Shown: positions 32,545 through 42,491 of the stretch, in pieces | Layout of the letters: every line of letters starts with the position of its first letter | How positions within the stretch are numbered: the first letter of the stretch is position 1 | NCBI GenBank assembly: GCA_021927905.1 | Contig: BLLK01000062.1 | Span: 1,984,001 to 2,048,000 of the forward strand | Direction: 5' to 3' | Source: Chaetoceros tenuissimus | Lineage: Eukaryota > Bacillariophyta > Thalassiosirophyceae > Chaetocerotales > Chaetocerotaceae | Length of the DNA: 64,000 bases | Notes under the pieces: generated by a model | The model's input: the letters and a program-made list of their open reading frames with translations, nothing else | What the model was told of the DNA's origin: nothing | The model's database searches: none | Made by a program: the position numbers and the translations under genes

Positions 32545-33467
32545 CTACTTCACAGTGGTGTGAGTTGCTGATCTAGATTTCATAGTTACTGCTATATACA
32601 TTCGTTGGTCTAAGGATTCATGGAGATGAAGAAGAGACTGTCTCTTGATTTGTTTCAACATTGCTGTGGTTGGAACTGCATTTTGATTCATCTTTGTCTC
32701 TGGCACGTTCAATGTTGGCTTACATCTCTTCGCCGGAAGGTCGCTATCCTTATTCTTTCCACAGTTTTCTTGAATAAGATTTGATAAAACCTCCTCCACA
32801 AGCCCTCCTAATAAAAGATGAACAAGAAGAGAAAAATATGGCATAAAGATGGAGTAAGCCCAGTAAAAAGAGCATCTACTCCTGTTGCATTTTCAATATA
32901 AGATGTCATCAGTACTAATGCAGAACGAGAATCCAGCAAATTTCCATTGTCAACCATGAAACCTGTAAAGCTAATTAGCAAGGAGAGCTTCGGAAGCATC
33001 GAGGATATCAACATACAATAATGTGACGAGAGCAACAACCTAGTTACCAGCTTGACCTTGTATCGATAGCGACAACCTTGCTTGAAAGTCGAACTTTGTA
33101 ACTCTTCGTGCATCATCACCAAAATAAGATACACCAGTACCTCCGGTTCCAATAATGAAAGAAGAGCTAATCTTGTGAACAAAAGGATTACCATCAAAAT
33201 AGTTCCAGTGAGTCCAAGCCCTACAGTCGGAGATTCCATCTTTCCTCCTAATACAGGACAAGCATAAGTGGCAATTATTTTGCATACGCTAGTATCAGCC
33301 TTACATGCGCCATCAAAAGCTACTAAAGGAATTCTTTGCCCTGGAGAGCAACTACCTACAGTCGCAGCAGTTGCAATATCTTCTACAACAATACCCAAAT
33401 CTTTCTGCGGTCTGAAGACCCAGGTGAGCCAAGAATACACCAATAAAGCTGGAACTGCGTGTCTCAT
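32545..33467 (-). CDS. Uncertain multi-exon hypothetical gene
   Basis: On the minus strand, protein-like text runs in alternating frames. It opens MRHAVPALLVYSWLTWVF and continues to LVAFDGA. A GTAAGG donor there and an AAAG acceptor before ATGGAATC would join it to GISDCRAWTHWNYFDGNPF...FDFQARLSLSIQGQAG. A second donor (GTAACTAGG) and TTTACAG acceptor follow, leading to VDNGNLLDSRSALVLMTSYIENATG and possibly a hydrophobic SLLVHLLLGGLVEEV tail. The composition looks coding, but the last junction could not be resolved and no family is recognised. It may be a real secreted or membrane protein, or a decayed gene within the repeat-rich zone. Confidence 0.35.
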
Positions 33468-34067
33468 TGGCTCAGGAATTAAGGTCTTGATGATCCGAAG
33501 ATATCATCAGAAAGAATGCATTTGAAATTCATGAAAAGAGGCAAGTTTCAGTTATCATAAGAGCAATCGCCTCAATACTTACTAGAATGTAGCTAATTTT
33601 CTGAGGATCGGCAACGAGCTCTCATATATAGAAGAGCATATCATTTCGAAAATTCTTAATTGTATAAGGCATCATAAAAATCTTGTTAGAGAGAATACTA
33701 AGTTGGAAATGAAGCTTTTATAGTAGTCATACAAGGAGATACATTTTAATAAGAACAATGCTACCTCCAGATAGAAATTGGATTATTATTATTCCAATCA
33801 TACGATGTGGGTGTGTACACAAAATGTTCATACTGACATTGTTCCATAGTATAGATGTTACCTCTAGCTCCTGAGACTATATAGAAGGACAAATTGTACG
33901 AACCATAGACAATGCAGCAGCTGCTAGAGCTTTGAAATCTATAACGTCGAATTTTAAGATAGAATGAGATAAGTCGCAAGAAAGATACACTCAAAAGATG
34001 GTCAAAAATCTAAAGATTGATCGTGTATCTATCTCTCCTTTCAGGAGCTCCTTCCACTCATTAGTCT
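33468..34067. other. Gene-free stretch
   Basis: About 600 AT-rich bases between the uncertain gene and the duplicated block. Nothing recognised. Confidence 0.4.
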
Positions 34068-34626
34068 GGTTTAATATCTTTGATTTTTGATGATCTTTAT
34101 GAGTCTTCTCTCTTTCTCTTTACTCATTTCATTGAGACGATTTATGAATACATCAAACGTCATTGTTGTGTCCTTCGACACTCGTCAGACCACCAGTGGA
34201 CGGGTCTCCGACCATCACTCGTAGGTTTATCCTATGTAACATTACATCTACCTATTCAAGTCAAATATCGATATTTGGGTATCAGAACTACTATGGCTAC
34301 AGTCATTCATTGTTCTGATTTGAAAATTTCGAATTTGAATCGCGCCTCCTCCAAAAAGTCACTTTTCTTCTTCTCATTCTTTTTGAAGATCTCGATTCTA
34401 ACTCGAAAATTTTCATCATGGAAGACGGTAATGTTTTCAGCACCCACCCACCATCCCTTGGTTTGATATCTTTGATTTTTGATGATCTTTATGAGTCTTC
34501 TCTCTTTCTCTTTACTCATTTCATTGAGACGATTTATGAATACATCAAACGTCATTGTTGTGTCCTTCGACACTCGTCAGACCACCAGTGGACGGGTCTC
34601 CGACCATCACTCGTAGGTTTATCCTA
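34068..34626. repeat. Patchwork of dispersed duplications (Y1-Z1-X2-Y2)
   Basis: Y1 (34068-34234) is repeated as Y2 (34460-34626), 167 bp with one difference seen. Z1 (34233-34305) is identical over 73 bp to 35147-35219. X2 (34303-34442) copies 30150-30289. Adjacent blocks overlap by 2-3 shared bases (TA between Y1 and Z1, TCA between Z1 and X2), as in microhomology-guided template switching. Confidence 0.9.
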
Positions 34627-35146
34627 CCGTCATGTTGAGTAAGTACAAAGTGATTTTATTGGGGGAGCTTATATTTCAGTAAGTATGAGTCGGATGAATA
34701 TCGTAGACATACCAATGCATAAATTAGAGTTTGTTCTGTGCATTAGTAACATTTTCATGACTAAAGTAATGCTTTCAAGAAAGATATAAGCTCCCCCAAT
34801 CGTAGCTCTAATTGATACAATGAAAAAGTACGTACGATGTGAAGGTAGGACGAAAAGCAAATACTGCCTAAGTACATACGAGGTGAAAAATTTGAGAGAT
34901 TCTATTGGCTTAGAAATGGGACTGACAAAATTATGGTCAGTCATATCTAAATTACATTTTTATTTGGCTAAACAAGGTAGGGGCAATAGTAAAATGTCAA
35001 ACTCTTTTCTTTACAATAAGTAACATGTCTTCTATAACAGTAGAATAGACAAATAGAGCTCGTTACAAGCTTTCGACTGATATGTTCAACGGAAATTTAT
35101 TTCCAGTAAAAGACGTTACCAACTTCATTCTAAGTCAACATGACGG
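34627..35146. mobile_element. 520-bp TIR element flanked by TA, with its empty site nearby
   Basis: The left end starts CCGTCATGTTGAG and the right end finishes with GTCAACATGACGG, giving a perfect 12-bp terminal inverted repeat and partial similarity beyond it. It sits exactly between Y2 and Z2 with TA on both sides, whereas the paralogous Y1-Z1 junction at 34233-34234 has a single TA and no insert. This empty/filled comparison supports a TA target-site duplication, as made by Tc1/mariner-type or related cut-and-paste DNA transposons. No transposase is encoded, so it is a non-autonomous element. Confidence 0.8.
34658..34800. repeat. Inner inverted repeat, 17-bp arms
   Basis: ATTGGGGGAGCTTATAT (34658-34674) is the exact inverse of 34784-34800, around a spacer of 109 bp. 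It lies inside the 520-bp element. It may be a nested miniature element or part of the outer one; no clear target duplication flanks it. Confidence 0.8.
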
Positions 35147-35219
35147 TATGTAACATTACATCTACCTATTCAAGTCAAATATCGATATTTGGGTATCAGA
35201 ACTACTATGGCTACAGTCA
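35147..35219. repeat. Dispersed repeat Z, copy 2
   Basis: Identical over 73 bp to 34233-34305. It lies 140 bp before the ATG of the amidotransferase gene, so this copy may belong to that gene's promoter or 5' UTR and may be the original. Confidence 0.85.
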
Positions 35220-35359
35220 CCACAACATCCAATCACAGCCAACAAAAACGAACCCCAAGAGCCAAAAGCATCAACATAGTAATCAACAACAACAAAACAA
35301 CAGCTCTCTAACACTCTTACTATCAACAATACTGACTAGTTGTAGATCGCCACTGAAAT

Positions 35360-36643
35360 ATGAAGACGGAGACAGTTTTATTATCCTCAGTATTATTCTC
35401 GCTACACGTAATCATATCGCATGCATTTCACTCATCCAAGTCAACAATAGGAATAAACACCTCGACTTTCCTTGAACAGGAATATAGACCACAAAATAAT
35501 AGATTACAATCTACATCATTAGAATGCCAAATTCTAGGAATGAATTGTGCTACACCTACTGATTTCTCTTTTAGTTGGAAAGGTTTCGCTAGACGCGGAG
35601 GCGACACGGATGTTCACTGTCATGGTTGGGGAATTACATTTTACGAAGGAAGAGGCATTCGATCATTTCATGACCCGAATCCAGCCTGTGATTCACCGAT
35701 TGCAGATCTTGTCGAGAATTACCCTATGAAGACTTACAACATGGTGAGTAGGAAAGAGAAGGTTTCCTGGTTTCTTTTTTCAACAGCTCATGTTCTTTAA
35801 TAATTTCAGATGGCACATATTAGGTACGCAACTCAAGGTGAAGTTTGTCTCGAGAATGTGCACCCATTTACAAGAGAGATGTGGGGGATACAATTTTGTA
35901 AGTTTATTATTTTATAGGTTCAGCTGATGTCTTGTTTTATTAACAGCTTATTTATTCCATACTACTTCTTTGATCATTTAGCATTTTGTCATAATGGCGA
36001 TGTACCTATGTTTAAATGCGAGAGGGGTTCAATGCCATGGTTGGGAAAAATTGAAGGCGAAAGGATATATAATCCAATTGGGGATACAGATTCAGAGAAA
36101 ATTTTCTGTGCTATTTTGAATGCTTTGAAAGCAAAATTTTCAACTTTGCCTTCTTTGCCTCTATTGCATGCATATCTCCAAGAGCTATTAGAGGAGATCG
36201 TAGAAGAGGATAAAGAAGGATCTATCTTGAATTTTCTATTGGGGTGTGGACAATATGTTCAATTTGCTTACTCGTGGCCAGGATCTCGTCCAAATTCCAA
36301 TGTGTGGAATGGACTACATTATACAGTTAGAGAACCCCCTTTCAAAAAAGCTGCTTTAGTTGATTGCGATTACGAAGTTGATCTGGCTCAATTGGCCGGC
36401 GATGATGCACGTGTAGCAGTTATTGCAACGAAACCGTTGACTTTAAATGAAGAATGGATTGAATTTGAACGGGGGGACTTGATTATGTTTGATAACGGTA
36501 TACCTCACTTGTCTCCAAAGGATAGCTCCAAATCACAGCACATGTTAGAATCCGACTACATACCAAAAGAGCTAGAAGAAGATCAGAGAAGGTTCAACAA
36601 GGATAATGATGAAGCCAAGGCTTTTGTTGGAGGAGGTATCTAG
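35360..36643 (+). CDS. Class II glutamine amidotransferase (DUG3/YafJ-like) with targeting presequence
   Basis: Three exons (35360-35743, 35810-35897, 35982-36643; 377 residues) with agreeing phases. After [18 protein letters not shown] come [20 protein letters not shown], the spliced [25 protein letters not shown] motif and [10 protein letters not shown], all diagnostic of the N-terminal-nucleophile glutaminase fold of the YafJ/DUG3 group. The catalytic Cys is the one in LECQILGM, about 55 residues from the ATG, so the leader must be removed to expose it. That leader starts with a signal peptide ([20 protein letters not shown]) ending in HAFHS, similar to a plastid or secretory presequence. 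DUG3 in yeast acts on glutathione; the substrate here is unknown. Confidence 0.8.
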
Positions 36644-36752
36644 AAATAGGATAATATGTCTACTAATCAAAAGAACCATAGATAATAGCAAAGTCTTTAT
36701 ACATTTTGGCTATCTCTATAAAATGAATATGTACGAAAATCTGGACATGTGA

Positions 36753-39341
36753 TTACCACTTGTTGGTACACAAGTCAAATACTCCCTCAATAAGATCGCT
36801 TCCTCTCTTTACAACAGCCTTTTCCATTGTCTCTGCGTATGGTACTGGAGCATCATCCATACACAATCTCTTAACTGGTGCATCCAAAAGGTCAAACAAT
36901 TCTTCAGATACTTGAGCACTAATAGTTGCTCCAACTCCTCCACTCTTGGTGGATTCATCAAGAATACAAAGCTTATTAGTACGAGCTAAACTCTTCGCAA
37001 TAGTGTCCATATCAAGTGGCTTCAAAGCACGAAGTTCAATAAGATCAACATCAAATCCTTCCTCCTTGATAGCATCAATGGAAGCCTGAGCCTCCTTAAC
37101 TCCATGGAGGTAAGTAAGAACAGTAACAGCATTTCTACTGTTTACTGCAGCCTCATCTGCTTCATGCAACAAAGCAGCCTTGTTAAGAGGACTGCACTTG
37201 TCAAGATCAACCTTACCCTTGGACTCCTTCATCATCTTTACAGGTGCGAAAAGGAAACATGGACCGTTGTCACGGATCATACTCTTGGTGATTCCGTAAG
37301 CTGCGTCTGGGGATGCAGCAGTACAGATCTTCAATCCAGGAATTCCCATAACATATGCATGAAGTGGCTGACTGTGCTCTGCTCCAAGAGCCTGGTTTGG
37401 TGCTGTTCCTCCTGCTCCTACGATAGTCATTGGCATATCAAATTGTCCTCCAGTTGTTGCATAAGTGTTTCCAGCAGAAGAAATTTCTGGCATACCGTAA
37501 ATTCCGAAGTTAGTGTTCATCAATTCAACAATTGGACGGTATCCATTCATAGCTTCTCCAAGAGCCTTTCCAATGAAATGTCCCTCATCAATAATCTCAT
37601 CAGCAGCACGGATTTGTCCATAAGTCTGTTGTGTCAACTTTGGAATATCATAAGATGATCCCGCTTGAAGATCCTCAGCATGAATTGTAGTTCTTGGATC
37701 ACGAAGCATTTCTTCGTGAATTGCGAGGTTGATAGCATCTCCGATGGAGATCTCTCCAGCTTCAGCCTTTGCTCTCAATGCAGAAATATGAGCTTGTACA
37801 GTTTCCATTTGTTCTGGGGAGATAGTACGAGCATTGACAGCATCAGCGTATGCTGGTGCTTCTTTTTGGTTGTAATCAGTGTCTGGAGCATCTGGGTACT
37901 CAAGCTCTTTCGCCAATTCCACTGGTGGCATTGAAGACTCATCTGCAAACTTAACTGCAGCCTTAACTTCAGCTAGAGTCGCCTTTCTTGCAGCCTTCAA
38001 CTCTTCTTCGGTGAAAATTCCATTAGCAATGTATTTCTCTTCAAATGCCTTAATTGGATCCTGGTCTGCTCTTGCCCAAGCCTTCTCGTCCTTACGACCA
38101 CGCTCGTGCTCTGGATCAGCTGGGGAGTGTCCGTTGAAACGGTAAGTGTGCACCTGAAGCATAGCTGGTCCCTTTCCACTGCGAATGTAATCAATGACAG
38201 CCTTTCCTCCCTTAGCAACATCAGCTGCATCCAAACCATCTACCAAAAGTCCTGGTACTCCATAGTGCTCTCCTTGCTCGTAAACATTACTGTTCTTTGC
38301 AATGTCTGGAGTGAATGTATTAATTGCTCTTCCATTATCAATTGTAAGGATAAGAAGTGGTAAGTTGTCCTTAGAAGCAGCGTTAAGAATCTCAGCCATA
38401 CGTCCATTTTGGGATCCTCCCTCTCCAACGAAAACAACAGAAATACGATCATCATCAGCTGGTGGAGCAACATCCTGCTTCTCGATATTCTCATCATCAG
38501 AAAGTCCAAGAGCTCTATCGAGCAAGATAGATTTTGCAGCTCCGGCAGCATATGGAAGCTGTTCAGCTACAAGAGCCCATCCTCCCTGAAAGTAAGTAGA
38601 TTTATCAAAGATATGCATGGATCCTCCAGCTCCCTTACAAGTTCCAGTCTCCTTCATCATAAGCTCAGCCATTACTGCACCAGGATCAACTCCACTTGCA
38701 ATTGCATGAGTGTGCTCACGGTAGTAAGAATACTTCATATCTCCATTTTTAATTGCAAAGTCCACAAGTCCTGGAATACTCTCCTGTCCATTATCAAGAT
38801 GCATGAAACCACGGATCTTTCCTTGCATGTAAGCTTGGTTACATGCATTCTCGAATGCTCTTGCCATATTCATAGAGTTGTAAAGTTTGAGGAGTGCATC
38901 CTTATCGGTTTCTAGCGAGTTGTACGCTTCAACTTCTTCTGCGGTGTATCCGAATTTAGAAGTAAGCTGTGAAAGATGTCAAGTTAGAGAGGGCACATTC
39001 AATCTGCTTAGATGTAACTAGAAAAACTAACGTACCTGCTCTGAAATCTTTGCCCAGTCCATATCAATTGGTGGACGCATTGGAATGAATGTATCTTCAG
39101 CAGTCTATCAACAAAAAGATTGGTCAATTTCTTTTCAGATGTATTTCTCATTTTTTGAAAAAGATTTGTATGTCACACTCACCTCTGCTTCAGTAGCAGT
39201 GCTAGACATCTTTCTTGAGATATCATATTTAGCTACATTTGGAGAGAAAGCCTTAGTAAGCGATCTTCCTTTTGGAGCAAAACTGTATCGGATATTTGAA
39301 AGGTGAGCGAATGTTAGTTCTTTTTCTTCAAAAGAAAGCAA
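36753..39341 (-). CDS. 2-oxoacid (pyruvate) dehydrogenase E1, alpha and beta fused in one chain
   Basis: Exons: 39341-39183 (5' end unresolved), 39104-39036 and 38966-36753. The E1alpha half shows YYREHTHAIASGVDPGAVMAEL, KGAGGSMHIFDKS and a thiamine diphosphate site GEGGSQNGRMAEILNA...IDN (GEG instead of the usual GDG). About 380 residues into exon 3 the E1beta half begins: SIGDAINLAIHEEMLRDPR, IDEGHFIGKALGEAMNGYRPIVE, LGAEHSQPLHAYVMGIPGLK, then the C-terminal transketolase domain. There is no stop or intron between the halves. Translation could begin at MSSTATEAE (39209), but the frame is open upstream with a basic Ser-rich SFAPKGRSLTKAFSPNV stretch and a CTAAC...ATACAG acceptor, so a missing targeting exon is likely. 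Plastid or mitochondrial location is undecided. Confidence 0.85.
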
Positions 39342-40182
39342 TTTTGGCGAGGATGTTCATATGAAAGATTTCATTGAGTAATAATGTGTGTACATGCAAC
39401 ATTAAGGTATATACGCAGTGATTGTTACAGATATTCATCAAGATTCGTTCCATTTGGAATTAAGTTTTCACCGTTCTCATTCGTAGTGTTCTCTAAATCG
39501 CTTTAGGTATCTTTATGTAACAATGACTCCTTTTCACACATGTAAACATCTCCAAAGAACTATGAACCCTAGCAACCTCTCTAATTCGTCGACCATTCGT
39601 TATGACTTACGAGAATGCTGATACAGATGCAGCACAAATTGCTGATACGAGTGCAGTACGGCGGAAATACATTTTCAATAGAAAAGAGTTCAGGAACTCC
39701 AAAATAGAATTTATAACGTTCAGCTTTGCTGTTGGATGATCGCTTTCAAAAAGAAGCAGCGAGCGGCCAGCAAAATCTTCTCAACGATTTGGCTCACCTT
39801 TTTGTGGCACCGTGAGTACGTCACACCGCCCGTACGTAGGTCTGGTATCTTAATCTTATTGGCTGGGTAAAAACGTGGCAAGGGCTTCATATCTCAAAAC
39901 CTATTATCTATATTTCGGAGTCGTCGGAGAAACTTGTAAAAGGCCTTGTGTCGAAAAATCTTCCTCTTCTTCTCCATGCATTTGGATCTTTTTTGTGGTG
40001 ATGGTGATGTATTGGTTCTGCATTCATTCTGCATGCACTCTTAGGTAATAACTTAACTTGAGTCAAAAGTAGCAAATAATACATAAGTACTTATCTTGCT
40101 CATATTGAAAAGATATAAACTGCGTCAATAAGTTTGTTGATTTTATTCTTTTCGCTGGCTTGAAAGAGTTTTTTCGATAAAT
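39342..40182. promoter_or_regulatory. Divergent promoter region of E1 fusion and sugar transporter
   Basis: About 840 bases. It probably contains the missing first exon of the E1 gene. An AACCCTAGCAACC telo-box-like word lies near 39566 and a GTACGTCACACCGCCCGTACG stretch near 39818 contains a TACGTCA half-CRE. Nothing else recognised. Confidence 0.4.
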
Positions 40183-42453
40183 ATGAATACCGATAGTAGT
40201 AACCACAACCTCGAAGAGGGAAGTGAAGCCTTCCTTCCTTCAGATCACGGTATGGAGGAACCAGATGCTACTCGGACAGAAGATACTCCACTCCTTCAGT
40301 CTAATCAACCAACTTCTCAGTATACAAATCCTGAGCCACAGACTGTAAGTAATCTACATTTTATCTCCAAGATTCTGTCATTATTTATCCGAACGCTTTT
40401 TAACCATTTTATTGAAACCTGTCAGTCTTCTGAATATGCTGTACCTCTCAAAGGAGTAACACCTCATGACGTCCATGTAGGAATCTCCGATGCAAAGAAT
40501 CTCTTACAGAGTAGAAAGTCAATGAATGAAATGTCAGACCTTGTAGAAAAGGAACAATTCCTCTTCCGATCCATGAGTACTCCACATAAGCTAGGACAGT
40601 CATATAGTGTAAATGCGGACGGCAGTGTTGCATATCGCACCCCCTTACAAATGTCTCGTCATGAGCTTTATGAAAATATTCCTTTCACAGCTGTTTTTGG
40701 TCTTCAAAAGAAGGAAAGAAGCATGTCTATGGCCGTATCTAGTTATGCAGCAGATTTGGATGCACTAGCAGCAGATCAAATGGCTATGGCACAAGAGAAA
40801 CGCCATTTGAGTTCTCAGGAGTTGGCACTTCGTCACTCTCAGGCTAGTTTGATGCTGATGGAAGAGTTGGAATTGGATAATGTTATGGTGACAACACCGC
40901 TTATTTTTGCAGTCATGGTTGCTGCAATGGGACAGTTTTTGGTAGGATATAATATTGGAGTAATGAATGCGCCGGAAGCATATGTGTTCCCAGGTCATAC
41001 TACTGCACAGTGGTCCCTTGCTGTTGCAGCATTTTGTTTCGGGGGCCCTTTTGGTGCGAACTTTGCAGGTCAATTGGCTGAAACAAGAGGACGCCGTGGA
41101 GCTCTTTTGATTTGTACATGGATTTTCCTTCTAGGTGGATCTATTCAGACAGGCGCAGTGAATATGACAATGATAATCGTTTCTAGATTGATTATTGGGT
41201 TGGCATCGGGAATTTCTACCGTGATTGTACCAATTTATCTTGGAGAGCTCGCCCCTCCAACTTTGAGAGGAACTCTTGGAACTTTGACTCAGTTCGCATT
41301 AGTAGTTGGAATTTTGGTTTCAGACTTTTTTGCATTCCCATTTGCAAATTTAGAAAAGTGGCGTGTATTATTTTCTGTCACTGTTATTGTCTCGTTTCTA
41401 CAACTTCTTTGTGCTCCATGGCTTTTGGAAAGTCCTAGGTGGTTATTGAGTAGAAAACCTGATTCTCGTAAAGCACGTTACATTATTAAAAAGTTGCGCG
41501 GTCTGAGATATGACCATGAAGTGGAGACAGAAGTTGATCATTTCCTGAGTGCATTGAACTCGCAAGATGTAACACACGGAGAAAAACACCAAACTATGGG
41601 ATTCGGAGATATGATTGCCGATAAGAACATTCGTTTGTTGGTTGTAAGCTGCTTCGTCTTACAGAGTGTACAGCAGTTGTGCGGAATCAATGCTGTATTT
41701 TACTATTCCACTTCTTTCTTTGAAGGAATCATTCCAAACCCTTTAATTGGTACCACCATGGTGGCTGCGGTCAATGTGCTTGCAACGTATGCGGCTCTGC
41801 TCCTGATGGATTCATGTGGTAGACGAACATTACTCCTTTGGTCGACCGCTGGAATGCTTTTTAGCTGTGTAGTGATCGTTGCTTCCTTACTTGGATACTT
41901 CAGCAACATTACAGCATTGATTGCGGTCAACGTCTACGTAATCTTCTTTGAGATTGGCCTTGGACCTATTCCTTGGCTTATCGTAGCAGAAATGTTTGAT
42001 GCCAAGTATGTTGCAACTGCAATGTCTTCATCTTCTCAGATTAATTGGTTTTTCAATTTTGTTGTAGGCCTTGCTTTCCCATACATTAACAAGTATCTAG
42101 GACCTTACTCGTTTGCTCCTTTTGCGACAGTCCTTTTCCTTGGCTTCCTTTTCACGGCAATTTTCCTTCCTGAAACACAGGGAACAACTCCTGAAGAACT
42201 ACAGAAACAACTCATTAAGAAGAATGAGAGCGTTGTCTACCACAATATGAGCTTTGTAGGAAATGTATATGGCGGAGATGCAGAATCTGGCACCGACCTT
42301 GGCGATGAATGGAGAGTTGCGATGGATCAGGTTAGACAGGAGGAAGAAGATGCAATGAATCTAGGTACATACAATTATGGTTTCAAACCAATTGATGAAG
42401 TAGAAGAAAGTGCTCCACAGAAACCTGGAGGATTCATGGCAGGAGTATACTAA
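40183..42453 (+). CDS. Sugar transporter, major facilitator superfamily (GLUT/HXT-like)
   Basis: Probably two exons: 40183-40344 and 40426-42453 (729 residues). The 81-bp interval between them starts GTAAGT and ends CTGTCAG but is a multiple of three without a stop, so it could also be translated (756 residues). A cytosolic N-terminal region of about 220 residues precedes twelve transmembrane helices. Family motifs are FLVGYNIGVMNAPE, ETRGRRGAL, GLASGISTVIVPIYLGELAPPTLRG, LLESPRWLL, SVQQLCGINAVFYYS, CGRRTLL, and LPETQGTTPEEL. The QQLCGIN motif is typical of hexose carriers. The C-terminal tail is acidic and cytosolic. The substrate is probably a hexose; plasma membrane or vacuole is possible. 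Confidence 0.9.
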   Translation: MNTDSSNHNLEEGSEAFLPSDHGMEEPDATRTEDTPLLQSNQPTSQYTNPEPQTVSNLHFISKILSLFIRTLFNHFIETCQSSEYAVPLKGVTPHDVHVGISDAKNLLQSRKSMNEMSDLVEKEQFLFRSMSTPHKLGQSYSVNADGSVAYRTPLQMSRHELYENIPFTAVFGLQKKERSMSMAVSSYAADLDALAADQMAMAQEKRHLSSQELALRHSQASLMLMEELELDNVMVTTPLIFAVMVAAMGQFLVGYNIGVMNAPEAYVFPGHTTAQWSLAVAAFCFGGPFGANFAGQLAETRGRRGALLICTWIFLLGGSIQTGAVNMTMIIVSRLIIGLASGISTVIVPIYLGELAPPTLRGTLGTLTQFALVVGILVSDFFAFPFANLEKWRVLFSVTVIVSFLQLLCAPWLLESPRWLLSRKPDSRKARYIIKKLRGLRYDHEVETEVDHFLSALNSQDVTHGEKHQTMGFGDMIADKNIRLLVVSCFVLQSVQQLCGINAVFYYSTSFFEGIIPNPLIGTTMVAAVNVLATYAALLLMDSCGRRTLLLWSTAGMLFSCVVIVASLLGYFSNITALIAVNVYVIFFEIGLGPIPWLIVAEMFDAKYVATAMSSSSQINWFFNFVVGLAFPYINKYLGPYSFAPFATVLFLGFLFTAIFLPETQGTTPEELQKQLIKKNESVVYHNMSFVGNVYGGDAESGTDLGDEWRVAMDQVRQEEEDAMNLGTYNYGFKPIDEVEESAPQKPGGFMAGVY

Positions 42454-42491
42454 ATGTTAAAAATATAGTCCTATACAATGTTTGTGCTTTT

